Shown piece by piece: positions 1 to 9,226 of a DNA stretch of 64,000 nt. Below the pieces are notes generated by a model that saw nothing but the letters and a program-made list of their open reading frames with translations, ran no database searches and had not been told where the DNA came from. Each line of letters starts with the position of its first letter. The stretch's first letter is position 1. A program made the translations under genes and the position numbers. Source of the stretch: UMGS755 sp045595795 (GTDB taxonomy: Bacteria; Bacillota; Clostridia; UBA1381; UBA9506); NCBI GenBank assembly GCA_045595795.1, contig JAZOBC010000037.1:6931-70930 (forward strand), given 5' to 3'.

Positions 1-2100
1 CACTGTGCCTGTTGTGGAAATTAATGCTCCATTCGTCACCTCTTTAATCGGTGCTGAAAGTTTTAAAATGGCCTTTAAGTTTTGCACCTTGCCACCTGAC
101 GCAAGCATTTGCACCACTTGACCTGTGCTGACATTATAAACTGTACCGGACGTCGTCAGCGTGCCAACCTTGCCGGCCATATCATAGGTGTAACTACCGC
201 TGACACGTGTGCCGCCGTTATTGTTAACTGCCTTGGTGACAATGCCATACTGATAGCACTCACCGGTTGCATCATGCAAAATCAGCTCCTCAATTTCGCC
301 TGCACGGTTCGTTTTATAATAGATGACATTGCTGCTGTTTAGGGTCATGCCGTCTAAACGCTGAAGAAAGACCGAGGCATAACCACCGTTATGGGTTCCA
401 TCACCGGGCACAACATCTAAAATCGAAACCGATTCAGCAAAACGATAAGAACCCACGGTTCTTGCCGCGGCATTCACTGTGCCATACAGCGTTAAAGGCT
501 TCTGTGCACCCACCGTGGCTTCTCCCCCGGAAAGGCTCACATGAACCACCTGATTCAGAAGCACGCTGTCACTGTAATCCCGTTTCGCTGCATATTCAAA
601 GCTGTTGCCTTCAACATCTACAATTGTGATAAAAAAGTTTGAATACACATCTCCGGATTGTGTGGTATATTCCTTCACGCCGGCAGATTGGAAAAAGCCT
701 ACCAATGAGCTTTCCATAGCCGTAGGGCCTGCCACGCCGGCAATGTCTCCGCTCTTGCCTAACAGAACCGTTACGGTATCACCATAGTTATAAGCACCGC
801 CGGAAGACAGCGCATGAAAAGCTTCCACAGACTCTACCTTGTAGGTCACACCGGAAATCGTTACTGCAGTCAGCTGATCCTTATTGGGCGTTGCAGATTC
901 ATAAATACCCGTTACTTTTTTGCTATAAGCCAAAACCATGTTGAGCTCCGGTGAATAATAAACAACATCATAGGGTTTGATGTCTTCACTACTACACTTC
1001 ACGCCGTCACGCAAGACGGTTATGTCTGTGCCAACAGAAAGTTCCTGATGCCAAGCAGAATTTTTCACGATAACCGGACCGGTCACATTGCCTTCCCGCA
1101 CCGTAACATATTCTACGTTATTTCGTGAGTCACGCTTCACAGAGATTAGGTCACCCATTGCTAAGTCTGCTTTCACAGCACCAAAATTGGTGGTTTTTGC
1201 ACCGGCATAAGTTGTTGTGCTGTCACCGATATCAAGTTGCACCATAGACCCGTTCTGATAAGCAATGACAGCGCTGTCGAGCTTGGAATAAATAACATAT
1301 TCTTCTTTGGATTGGCTGTAAGGAATGAAGCAAACCAAGGTATCGCCGTTTTTCAAAACTACATCACCGCGCATACCTAAGTGCTGATGGCTAAAACTGT
1401 CATCAATTTTGTAGCTGCCGACAGAAGTTGCCACCTTGCCGGGAAGAACAGAACTATCCTCCTCATTGGTCGCAACGAGAATCACATCCTCAACCAATTT
1501 ATAATCAATCGCCTCTAAATAGTCAATAGTGCTTCCCTTGGGTGAGCAGGTAAGCAAATTATAGGCAAGCAGCATCACATCTTTGCGAAGCATATTACTG
1601 CCGGTTTGCGCGGAAATACCTTCTAATAAGCCGATATTCTGTGCCAGTCCCACCTGTCCATAAGGCCAGGAATAACCAAAATCACTATCTGAATAACCTA
1701 AGAGCCGTAAACAAATGGTGACAGCTTCTTCCATAAGAACTGTCTTATCAGGACGGAAGGTGGAATCAGGATAACCCTGCACCAACCCTCCTGCAACCGC
1801 TAATTTAACATATGGCGCAGCCCAATGTGTATACTTCACATCAGAAAAAGGCGAAACTGACACCCCGGATGCCACTTGATTCCGATAAGGTGAAGCAGCA
1901 ATGGCAACCTTGGAAAATTCAGCACGTGTGACCGGTTGCTCTAAACGCAGCTCGCCATCAGGATATCCATTCATAATAGATAATTTGGAAAGCAGCTGTG
2001 CAATTTCTTCCTCACTGGAGGTTTCTGCAAAGACGCTGGGAATAAAGAGCATCATGGCGCACAATGCCAGTGCCAAAAATTTAATTCCTTTTTTCATCAT
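1..2100 (-). CDS. SLH-domain surface protein, C-terminus beyond window
   Basis: An open frame of 700 codons runs on the minus strand from the ATG pair at 2100/2097 to base 1 without a stop, so the gene is cut by the left edge. An SD (GAAAGGAA on the minus strand) precedes the start. Residues 1-25 form a signal peptide: MMKKG, a hydrophobic stretch, then a VFA-like cleavage site. Two S-layer-homology repeats follow (about residues 35-70 and 85-140), with NGYPDG, TRAEF, HWAAPYV and GYPDSTFRPD motifs. SLH domains bind secondary wall polymer, so this protein should be exported and held on the cell wall. The remaining ~550 residues are beta-rich and Gly/Val/Ser-rich; I do not recognise them. The gene starts 28 bases after the MacB-like permease with no terminator between, so it is probably the last gene of that operon. 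Confidence 0.85.
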   Translation of the reverse strand, partial: MMKKGIKFLALALCAMMLFIPSVFAETSSEEEIAQLLSKLSIMNGYPDGELRLEQPVTRAEFSKVAIAASPYRNQVASGVSVSPFSDVKYTHWAAPYVKLAVAGGLVQGYPDSTFRPDKTVLMEEAVTICLRLLGYSDSDFGYSWPYGQVGLAQNIGLLEGISAQTGSNMLRKDVMLLAYNLLTCSPKGSTIDYLEAIDYKLVEDVILVATNEEDSSVLPGKVATSVGSYKIDDSFSHQHLGMRGDVVLKNGDTLVCFIPYSQSKEEYVIYSKLDSAVIAYQNGSMVQLDIGDSTTTYAGAKTTNFGAVKADLAMGDLISVKRDSRNNVEYVTVREGNVTGPVIVKNSAWHQELSVGTDITVLRDGVKCSSEDIKPYDVVYYSPELNMVLAYSKKVTGIYESATPNKDQLTAVTISGVTYKVESVEAFHALSSGGAYNYGDTVTVLLGKSGDIAGVAGPTAMESSLVGFFQSAGVKEYTTQSGDVYSNFFITIVDVEGNSFEYAAKRDYSDSVLLNQVVHVSLSGGEATVGAQKPLTLYGTVNAAARTVGSYRFAESVSILDVVPGDGTHNGGYASVFLQRLDGMTLNSSNVIYYKTNRAGEIEELILHDATGECYQYGIVTKAVNNNGGTRVSGSYTYDMAGKVGTLTTSGTVYNVSTGQVVQMLASGGKVQNLKAILKLSAPIKEVTNGALISTTGTV

Positions 2101-2127
2101 GTAACATTCCTTTCGTTATAAAACGCA

Positions 2128-3300
2128 TCAATCATATCGCAGTGCATCAATGGGATTCAGCTTCGCTGCCTTTTTCGCAGGAAAATATCCAAACGCCATA
2201 CCAATGACCGCAGAAACAGAAAATGCAATCAGGATAGAACCCAAGGTTACCACCGTTTTCATATCCATTAAAGAGCAAAGCAAATAAGCACCGCCAATGC
2301 CTAAGAGAATCCCTAAAACACCGCCACAACCGCTGGTCGTTGCGGCTTCAACCACAAACTGACTCAAAATGTTCCAAGGCGTTGCACCCAATGATTTACG
2401 CACACCAATTTCACGAGTTCGCTCCGTAACCGAAACAAGCATAATATTCATAATTCCAATGCCACCAACAAGCAACGAGATGCCGGCGATGCCAACCAAA
2501 ATCAAGGTCAACGTGCCTGTCAGTTCGTCCAGCACATCCATAATCGCTGATACGCTTGTTACGCTGTAATAATCTTCATTCTGATACACCTTATAAAGCG
2601 CATCTTTAATGTCAGCAATCGCCTCTTCCAAATGGTCTTTATCTGCCGCACTGAAACTGTAATTGGATACACGAGACATAAAGGTTAAGGTTCTCGCTAC
2701 CGTATAGGGCAGGTACACACGGTCGTCCTGGCCACCTTCTGTGCTGTTTGCCTTTTCCTCTGCTACACCCACTACTGTAAAGCTATTGCCGTTAATTTTA
2801 AGAATCTGCCCCACGGGGTTCATGCCGGGAAAAACACTTTCTGCCACATAAGAGCCAATCACACAGTTCTTTTGCCGACGCTCAACATCAATGTAGGATA
2901 AATACCTGCCTTGAGACATTTCTATCTTATTAATGTCGCAATAAGCTTCACTGGTCCCAATGCAGGTGGTTGACTGGTTTTCGTTACCATTTTTCACATA
3001 GGCGCTAATGGTAATATTGGGAGAAGCCGCTGCTAACGTATCCTTCTCAGCCGCCAACTGAATCATATCTTCAGGGTCAACCGCCCGGTTACCCCCACGC
3101 GGGGAAATGGTAACGGTTATCAGGTTCGTACCCATGCTTTCAAACTCGTCCACCATGAGTTGCTTCATGCTGTCTACCATGCTGGTGAGAATGATAACCG
3201 ACGCGACACCAATGATGATGCCAAGCATGGTTAAAAAGGAACGCATTTTGCTGCTCATCAGGCTTTTTAGCGCCATCATAAAGGATTGCTTCATATTCAT
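2128..3300 (-). CDS. MacB-like ABC transporter permease (FtsX/MacB fold)
   Basis: A 390-residue protein with the MacB layout: an N-terminal membrane helix preceded by a short basic segment (about residues 18-42), a large extracytoplasmic domain (about 45-260), and three C-terminal helices in an FtsX domain. The segment GGIGIMNIMLVSVTERTREI just after the second helix is the signature of this family. In Gram-positives such permeases work with an HlyD-type adaptor and a LolD-like ATPase to export peptides, lipids or drugs. Its ATG overlaps the stop of the upstream ATPase gene by 4 bases, so the two are translationally coupled. The substrate cannot be read from the sequence. Confidence 0.9.
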   Translation of the reverse strand: MNMKQSFMMALKSLMSSKMRSFLTMLGIIIGVASVIILTSMVDSMKQLMVDEFESMGTNLITVTISPRGGNRAVDPEDMIQLAAEKDTLAAASPNITISAYVKNGNENQSTTCIGTSEAYCDINKIEMSQGRYLSYIDVERRQKNCVIGSYVAESVFPGMNPVGQILKINGNSFTVVGVAEEKANSTEGGQDDRVYLPYTVARTLTFMSRVSNYSFSAADKDHLEEAIADIKDALYKVYQNEDYYSVTSVSAIMDVLDELTGTLTLILVGIAGISLLVGGIGIMNIMLVSVTERTREIGVRKSLGATPWNILSQFVVEAATTSGCGGVLGILLGIGGAYLLCSLMDMKTVVTLGSILIAFSVSAVIGMAFGYFPAKKAAKLNPIDALRYD

Positions 3301-3992
3301 GCCGACACACCCCTTCCCGGCTGGTCGGAAATAATTTTTCCGTCATGAATCCGCACAATCCGTTTTGCTTCCTCAGCAATAGACATATCATGGGTGATTA
3401 AAACAATGGTTGTGCCCTCGTCGTTTAGCTTTTTAATAAAATTCAGCACGTCTCTACCTGTTTTGGAATCCAAAGCGCCGGTAGGCTCATCTGCCAAAAT
3501 AACCGGCGGATTCCCTGCCAAAGCACGAGCAATGGACACACGCTGCTGCTGACCACCGGAAAGCTGTGAGGGCATTTTCTTCGCCCTGTCTAACAGTCCC
3601 ACACGGTCTAACGCAAGTCGTGCCATTTCCTCGCGCTTTTTCTGAGACAAACCACGGTAAATTAAAGGAAGCTCCACATTTTCAAGCAGCGTAAGTTTTG
3701 GCAGCAAATTATATTGCTGAAAAATAAAGCCCAACGTGGCATTTCGAATATGCGACAACTCAATCTCATTCATGGTGCTCACATCAATGCCATTTAGGTG
3801 GTAGGAGCCGCTTGTGGGCGTGTCTAAACACCCAATAATGTTCATACAGGTCGATTTGCCGGAACCGGATTGACCCACAATGGCCACAAATTCGCCCTGA
3901 CTGATATGAAGATTCACCCCGTCTAATGCGCGAATTTCACTATCGCCGTCGGAATAAATTTTGTAAATATCACGTAGCTCTATCATGCTCAT
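3297..3992 (-). CDS. MacB/LolD-type ABC transporter ATP-binding protein
   Basis: A 231-residue ATPase with a Walker A (GQSGSGKST), a Q-loop (FIFQQYNLLPKLT), the ABC signature LSGGQQQRV, a Walker B (VILADEPTGALD) and the switch histidine (LITHD). The PTGALDSKTG segment is typical of the LolD/MacB/FtsE class. It powers the neighbouring permease. It overlaps the adaptor gene upstream and the permease gene downstream by 4 bases each, so the three form one tightly coupled unit. Confidence 0.93.
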   Translation of the reverse strand: MSMIELRDIYKIYSDGDSEIRALDGVNLHISQGEFVAIVGQSGSGKSTCMNIIGCLDTPTSGSYHLNGIDVSTMNEIELSHIRNATLGFIFQQYNLLPKLTLLENVELPLIYRGLSQKKREEMARLALDRVGLLDRAKKMPSQLSGGQQQRVSIARALAGNPPVILADEPTGALDSKTGRDVLNFIKKLNDEGTTIVLITHDMSIAEEAKRIVRIHDGKIISDQPGRGVSA

Positions 3993-5767
3993 CTACCCCC
4001 GGGCATCCCGCCAGCGGGCATGCCTTCACCACTGGGCATCCTACCACTGGGCATGCCACCCATGCCACCGGCCATGCCCATCATCTTAAATAAATCACTT
4101 TCTCCGGAGCTGACTGTTACATACACCTCATCACCCTCAGAAAGCCCGGAAAGAATCTCAATGAAATTTGAATCGTTAAGACCCGTTGTAACACGAACAG
4201 CCCGGAATCCATCCGGCACATTTGCTGACATCATTTTTTCCATATTACCGGGTAGGGCTTCGGCTTTTTTCTCCCCGGCAGGTGTATCAGCCTGTGGCAT
4301 GGCTACATCAGGGACATCATTGTCACTATTATGGCGCTTACCATTATCTTTCACATACACAATGTTGCCTCGGTTCACCGCCGTAACCGGCACACGCAAC
4401 ACATTTTCACGGGATTCTACAACAATTTCGGCGCTGACGTTCATGCCCGGAATCAAATCATCCGGATTTTCCACCACAACCGTAATGGGATAGGTGGTCA
4501 CACCGTTTTGGGTAGTACCCACCACGCTGACATAATCAACATAGCCGCCATATACCCTGTCCTCCAAGGCATCTGCCGTAACACTGACTCGCTGACCCAC
4601 TTTAATCTTGCTGATATCCAATTCATCTACATTCATTTCAAATACAATGGTAGACATATCGGCAATCACCGCCATAACAACAGATGCGTTAGTGTTATCC
4701 AACGTATCACCGGCTTTGGATGTCTTTTTCAGAACTGTACCAGAAATCGGTGCTGTAATTTGGTAGTCTTCTAACTGCTTGTTATAATTTTCTATCGAAA
4801 GTTGCGAATCACGCAAGGCAATCTGACTGTTCTGCCTGGTAGAGTTACTGGTAGAAGACTCTAAAACCGCAATCACGGAGCCCGCAGAAACGGTGTCACC
4901 CTTGCCACAGACAAGCGATGCAACCTTACCCGAAGTTTCTGCCGTAATGGTGGTTTCTAAGTTATAATCAAACGTGCCCGGACCGTTACAAGCCACATCA
5001 CCAATCATGGCTGTTGCCATATCCCCCTGCTTCACCGCACCGGGATTTTGGACCTCAATCTCTACTGTGCGAATCGTTGCCCCTTCGTTAGATACCAGGC
5101 TTCCGCTGGATACACGACATACAGTACCATCGAGGCTGTAAAATGAATTAGTGAGCATAACCGTGGCATGATCGCCTACAGAAATACCTGATGCATCTGC
5201 ATCATTAAAGGGAATGGTGAGCACCATCGTACTCATATCAATTAAATCTGCAATTTTCGTGCCATGATTCACCGAGTCACCCACTTTTACATAGGTCTGT
5301 GTGATGGTGCCTCCATATGTACTTCTGACATTAAGCTTTGCAAGTTCATCCATGGTCTGGTTATAGGATAACTGACTTTTCTGCAAATTAAGCTGCGCTT
5401 TTTCCAGAGTGTTTTCTATGTCACTGGAATCGATTTGGTAAAGCAGGTCTCCTTTTTCTACCAAATCACCTTCCTGAAAGGTATCAAGCAAAATTTCGCC
5501 CTTCACCAAGGAAGTTACCTCATATTCATCAATAGGCTCAATGGTGCCTGTACCGCTGATTACAACTGAAATATCTCCACGGTCAACGAGTGCGGTGCGA
5601 ATTGCCTGAGCTTTGCCACCCGACGGCAAAACTGCCCACAAAACTAAAAGTAACACCAACACAACGGCAATCGACCCCATAATAATCTTTTTCTTTTTCG
5701 GCATTGCTTTCAGTCTTTCGCTACCATTTTTTATCTTTTCTTTCACCGCGCTTAGTTGTATGCTCAT
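3989..5767 (-). CDS. HlyD/MacA-family membrane fusion (adaptor) protein
   Basis: A 592-residue adaptor. After a basic N-terminus there is one membrane helix (about residues 28-48), then an extracytoplasmic region with paired lipoyl-like and coiled-coil hairpin segments (about 60-360) and beta-barrel domains, the usual MacA/HlyD plan. Adaptors of this type are partners of MacB-like transporters. The SD GGAGG lies 9 bases before the ATG, and this is the first gene of the operon. The last ~35 residues are low-complexity and Met/Gly-rich (MMGMAGGMGG, then repeated MPSG/MPAGG blocks). Such tails are common on clostridial adaptors; a metal-binding role is possible but only inferred. Confidence 0.88.
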   Translation of the reverse strand: MSIQLSAVKEKIKNGSERLKAMPKKKKIIMGSIAVVLVLLLVLWAVLPSGGKAQAIRTALVDRGDISVVISGTGTIEPIDEYEVTSLVKGEILLDTFQEGDLVEKGDLLYQIDSSDIENTLEKAQLNLQKSQLSYNQTMDELAKLNVRSTYGGTITQTYVKVGDSVNHGTKIADLIDMSTMVLTIPFNDADASGISVGDHATVMLTNSFYSLDGTVCRVSSGSLVSNEGATIRTVEIEVQNPGAVKQGDMATAMIGDVACNGPGTFDYNLETTITAETSGKVASLVCGKGDTVSAGSVIAVLESSTSNSTRQNSQIALRDSQLSIENYNKQLEDYQITAPISGTVLKKTSKAGDTLDNTNASVVMAVIADMSTIVFEMNVDELDISKIKVGQRVSVTADALEDRVYGGYVDYVSVVGTTQNGVTTYPITVVVENPDDLIPGMNVSAEIVVESRENVLRVPVTAVNRGNIVYVKDNGKRHNSDNDVPDVAMPQADTPAGEKKAEALPGNMEKMMSANVPDGFRAVRVTTGLNDSNFIEILSGLSEGDEVYVTVSSGESDLFKMMGMAGGMGGMPSGRMPSGEGMPAGGMPGGR

Positions 5768-5975
5768 AAACTACCTCCGCAAAATTAAAATTTGCAAGCA
5801 TTTTCTATCGCTATTATAACAGATAATAGCCAAAATTGCACGAAAATCTTTTTCTGTCTGTGCTAAATTATATCAGACAGATGTTTCTAATTTGTGAATG
5901 AATTGTAATTTTACTGTGAAAAATTCAAGAAAAATATCTTTTAAAAAAAATTTTTAATATTTTTTCAAATTTTGT

Positions 5976-6004
5976 TTGACAAATGTATTTTTTTGTTGTA
6001 TAAT
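5976..6004 (+). promoter_or_regulatory. Promoter of tRNA-Pro
   Basis: Consensus sigma-A promoter: TTGACA (5976-5981), a 17-base spacer, TATAAT (5999-6004). The tRNA begins 14 bases after the -10 box, as expected for a stable RNA gene. Confidence 0.9.
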
Positions 6005-6017
6005 GAATGAGTCCTAT

Positions 6018-6094
<77 letters not shown>

Positions 6095-6099
6095 AAAAA

Positions 6100-6131
6100 C
6101 GAGTTATACCGCAAGGTATGGCTCGTTTTTT
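6100..6131 (+). terminator. tRNA-Pro terminator, unit 1
   Basis: An 11-bp stem (CGAGTTATACC with GGTATGGCTCG, two G-U pairs) is capped by the GNRA tetraloop GCAA and followed by T6. Confidence 0.9.
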
Positions 6132-6299
6132 ATTGTTTCGGGAGGATTTGAACCTCAAGGAGGTTTTTGCGCTTAAAAAACAGTTCGGCGAACTGTTTTT
6201 AGCAAAAAGGTGCGCCGTCCAATACCGAAACGCGTAGCGTTTGGGTGGACAAGCAGGCAAGACGCGAAGCGGCTGTATCCTGTCACCCCGACCAAAAAA

Positions 6300-6332
6300 C
6301 GAGTTATACCGCAAGGTATGGCTCGTTTTTTT
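6300..6332 (+). terminator. Duplicate terminator, unit 2
   Basis: Identical 11-bp stem and GCAA loop to the unit-1 terminator, followed by T7. It lies downstream of a 3'-end copy of the tRNA that has no tRNA body. Confidence 0.85.
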
Positions 6333-6477
6333 ATTGTTTCGGGAGGATTTGAACCTCAAGGAGGTTTTTGCGCTTAAAAAACAGTTCGGCGAACTGTTTT
6401 TAGCAAAAAGGTGCGCCGTCCGGTACCGAAACGCGTAGCGTTTGGGTGGACAAGCAGGCAAGACGCGAAGCGGCTGT

Positions 6478-6620
6478 ATCCTGTCACCCCGACCAAAGAA
6501 GCAAGTTGTACGAAAGTGCAGCTTGCTTTTTTATTTGGATTTGCATCGGTTAAGTCAAGACCTCTTGACCCGAGAGGGTTTTTGCATAAAAAGAAACAGC
6601 CCGATGGGCTGTTTCTTAGA
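6478..6620 (+). repeat. Diverged third unit of the tRNA-Pro element
   Basis: Starts with the same ATCCTGTCACCCCGACCA and then diverges. It keeps the order: an 11-bp hairpin with a GNRA loop (GCAAGTTGTAC-GAAA-GTGCAGCTTGC, 6501-6526) and T6, then GGATTTG, then GACCTCTTGACC (6559-6570), then GAGGGTTTTTGC and a final hairpin. GACCTCTTGACC is the exact reverse complement of tRNA-Pro 6055-6066. So this unit is antisense to the anticodon-arm/variable region, whereas units 1 and 2 are antisense to the T-arm. Confidence 0.75.
6591..6617 (-). terminator. Terminator of the manganese-catalase-like gene
   Basis: A 12-bp perfect stem (AAGAAACAGCCC with GGGCTGTTTCTT, loop GAT). On the minus strand it is followed by a T-rich tract and lies 15 bases past the stop at 6632. 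On the plus strand it ends the third tRNA-Pro unit. Confidence 0.85.
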
Positions 6621-6631
6621 AAACTATTACA

Positions 6632-7294
6632 TCAATGAAACGCCGGCGGATGGGTTTCGTTGCTTGCAAATGCGTTAGGACCCGGGTCGGACATTGAAAA
6701 ATACATCTTAGCTGCTTTTGTGGTACCAAAATCTCTGTTTGAGCCACTATTTTGTACTTTATTAAAAGCATCGCGGAACATTTGATTATGAGCTTCTTCA
6801 CGATTTAAAAGAAAATCTATGGTTTCTCTTACTTTTTTATCGTTGATCTGACGATACAAATATTCATATACTACTTTTGCACGCTGTTCCGAAGCAATAT
6901 TGCTCAAAATATCGGCACACAAATCTCCGGTAACCGTCACATAGTCTGCTGTCCAGGAATATCCCGAAGCATTGATAAGACCCGGATTTAAGCCCAAAAT
7001 TACGTGTGACTGTACTTCTCCTGCCTCTACCTTTGTTGCATCAACATCATGACCGTTGAGCAAATGAATTGTTTGGGCAACCATTTCCATATGACTCAGT
7101 TCTTCTGCGGCGATATCAAGAAATAAATCCTTAATTTCAGGGTCTTTGACGCGAAAACTTTGCGACATGTATTGCATAGCCGCTTTGAGTTCACCGTTTC
7201 CACCACCTAATTGCTCCTGGAGCAGCACCGCGTATTGCGGATTTGCCTTTTCAACCTCTACAGGACGGAAAAGTAGTTTTTCATGCTTGAACAT
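6632..7294 (-). CDS. Manganese catalase / CotJC-like ferritin-fold protein
   Basis: A 220-residue protein. It opens with MFKHEKLLFRP, which resembles manganese catalases. The di-manganese ligand pattern is visible: a Glu in LLQEQLGGGNGE, then EELSHMEM, a second Glu in SNIASEQRA, and REEAHNQMF. The C-terminal YFSMSDPGPNAF also fits. Full catalases are about 270-300 residues; this length is closer to the CotJC/YjqC subgroup. The likely role is peroxide detoxification in the cytoplasm. A strong SD (GGAGGT) precedes the ATG. The gene is monocistronic, with a terminator directly downstream. Confidence 0.85.
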   Translation of the reverse strand: MFKHEKLLFRPVEVEKANPQYAVLLQEQLGGGNGELKAAMQYMSQSFRVKDPEIKDLFLDIAAEELSHMEMVAQTIHLLNGHDVDATKVEAGEVQSHVILGLNPGLINASGYSWTADYVTVTGDLCADILSNIASEQRAKVVYEYLYRQINDKKVRETIDFLLNREEAHNQMFRDAFNKVQNSGSNRDFGTTKAAKMYFSMSDPGPNAFASNETHPPAFH

Positions 7295-7406
7295 TTTGTT
7301 TTACCTCCAATTGCTTTTTTATTTATTTTTAGCAATTTAATGGGTGTTATGCATCCTCGACTCATCTGAAAAACATTTTTAGATTTACAAATAGACTCTA
7401 TCACAC

Positions 7407-7440
7407 AAAAAAATCAGGCGGTCTTTTCATAAGACCGCCG
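7407..7440 (-). terminator. Terminator of the GntR-ABC operon
   Basis: A 9-bp stem (GGCGGTCTT with AAGACCGCC) with a 5-base loop, followed on the minus strand by T7. It lies just past the stop of the permease gene at 7448. Confidence 0.9.
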
Positions 7441-7447
7441 GATTTTT

Positions 7448-9226
7448 CTAATTTTCTTCCGTTAAATAACCGTTTTCTGTGAGCCACCCAATCGTTTGCT
7501 TGAAGTTGCTGTTATACTGAAACCAAAGTTCTATATCGTCTCCAGCTCCATCGGTAACGCCCACTTCCATGGAATAATGGCTAAAACCCGTTTTGGGGTC
7601 ATAATACTCCACTTTTTCCACCCGAACACCGGAATTGCCTGTGCGAACCGAACGCATCTGACCCACAATTTCTTCATAGCTAAGCTGCTCAAGGTCTGCT
7701 TGAATGCATGCAATTAATGCTTTCATCTCATCCCCAACAATCATTTTCCCCTCACCATTATGGGGTAAAACATTCAGATATCGTATATGGTCTGAACGCT
7801 TGCGGAAGTTGGGGAACATACTATCTTTTGCGCCGGAAGTGTTATATATCTCGTAAAGTGGCTCTATAAAACCGTAATATTGACGCGTGATGACCCGACC
7901 GTTTTCCAGCTCATAGCTAAGATAGATCCGGCGCACGCCAATCCTTTCTGTGGCAGATAAATTGCCGTTATCAATCATGGTCTGATGCATCGCCCGAACC
8001 ATATCAATTTCTGTGTCATTTTCTAAAACGGCATAACCTGTATCACCGCTGATATAAGTATCCTCCTGATGTTCTCTCCATTGATAGCGTATATAATCTC
8101 CGGCATACACACGGCGGATATCCTCTGTGTCTGGCACGGTTGTGCCAAAGCCCATCACATTGGCATCCACTGCAAAATAAACCAAAAGTGCCAGCAACGC
8201 AAAAACAACATAGCCTTTATAATATTTTGCGATACGAAAGGATTTTAAAATGAGCATTTTCGCAACCGCATATCCAATCAAAGCGAACAACAGCATTAAA
8301 AGCACATTCGGAGAGGATGTGTCGCGTCCATTGATTTCTGCAAAAAACACCGTACCCAAAAGCATTGAGCAAAAGGTGACACCATAGAGGAAAATGGGGT
8401 TAATCCACGAAAACGCAACCACATCACCGGCATGCTCTGTGTCACGCTGATAATAAAATACCAATCCAAAAATGACAAACAACACAATATAAACGCCTGC
8501 CATAATGGGAATCCAGAGAATGGGTTCTCCCGTGAGAAACTGGGGATAATAAATAGGCTGAAGCTTTAACATAAATTCCATAATGGGTTCAATGCCACTT
8601 GACGTAAAACCGAAGAGCCAACCATCTAATAGGGTTGAGGTAAGTCCTACAACACCCAAGGGTGCAAAGCACAAAACAAAGGTAAACACCACCTGTGCAA
8701 CAGAACTGCCCGTAAAAACGCCGGCGAACGTGCAAAGACATAAAATGGCTGTGCCGGTTAACAGTTGGCCTCCAATCCAGTCAAAAATTGTAACAATGGG
8801 CATCACCTGATCAAACCCGCCAAATGTACTCATACAAAGAAGAATGATACCGTTTAGCACAATGGGCATAGCCAGCAAAATAAAGCCTGAAGCCAAAGCG
8901 CTGAGGTATAGCTGTGAACGTTTCACCGGCAAAGCGTGAAATAATGTAGCACTTCGCACCGTTTGCAGATATCGAAATACACAAACCGCAACTAAAACAG
9001 CAGCTGCCACCAGCAAAAGAAACATAATTTCTGAATTTTTAATCAAAAAGCTTCCTGCCTGCTCAGGAAAACGGGAAATCCAGTCCTCATAAAATTCACG
9101 GTTATTCAGTACCGTATAGGGCACTGCCAAAAACAGAAAGAAACCATGAAGTACCGAAATCCACCAAAAGCGCTTGATGTTATGACGAATTAAGCCGTTT
9201 TTAAGCAAGGATTGTTTGAAAGTCAT
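7448..9226 (-). CDS. ABC-type membrane permease, 592 aa
   Basis: A polytopic protein. About six helices lie in residues 1-275, a further group at about 280-355, and then a soluble region of ~235 residues at the C-terminus. The order GntR regulator, ATPase, large membrane protein matches clostridial YtrA-type ABC operons, in which such transporters respond to cell-wall stress or antimicrobial peptides. The ATG lies inside the end of the ATPase gene (26-base overlap) with its own AGGAGG, so translation is coupled. The substrate is unknown. Confidence 0.8.
   Translation of the reverse strand: MTFKQSLLKNGLIRHNIKRFWWISVLHGFFLFLAVPYTVLNNREFYEDWISRFPEQAGSFLIKNSEIMFLLLVAAAVLVAVCVFRYLQTVRSATLFHALPVKRSQLYLSALASGFILLAMPIVLNGIILLCMSTFGGFDQVMPIVTIFDWIGGQLLTGTAILCLCTFAGVFTGSSVAQVVFTFVLCFAPLGVVGLTSTLLDGWLFGFTSSGIEPIMEFMLKLQPIYYPQFLTGEPILWIPIMAGVYIVLFVIFGLVFYYQRDTEHAGDVVAFSWINPIFLYGVTFCSMLLGTVFFAEINGRDTSSPNVLLMLLFALIGYAVAKMLILKSFRIAKYYKGYVVFALLALLVYFAVDANVMGFGTTVPDTEDIRRVYAGDYIRYQWREHQEDTYISGDTGYAVLENDTEIDMVRAMHQTMIDNGNLSATERIGVRRIYLSYELENGRVITRQYYGFIEPLYEIYNTSGAKDSMFPNFRKRSDHIRYLNVLPHNGEGKMIVGDEMKALIACIQADLEQLSYEEIVGQMRSVRTGNSGVRVEKVEYYDPKTGFSHYSMEVGVTDGAGDDIELWFQYNSNFKQTIGWLTENGYLTEEN

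Noticed and set aside
4331..4774. Plus-strand 147-codon frame inside the adaptor gene
   Set aside because: A shadow of the minus-strand adaptor gene, which has motifs, an SD and operon context.
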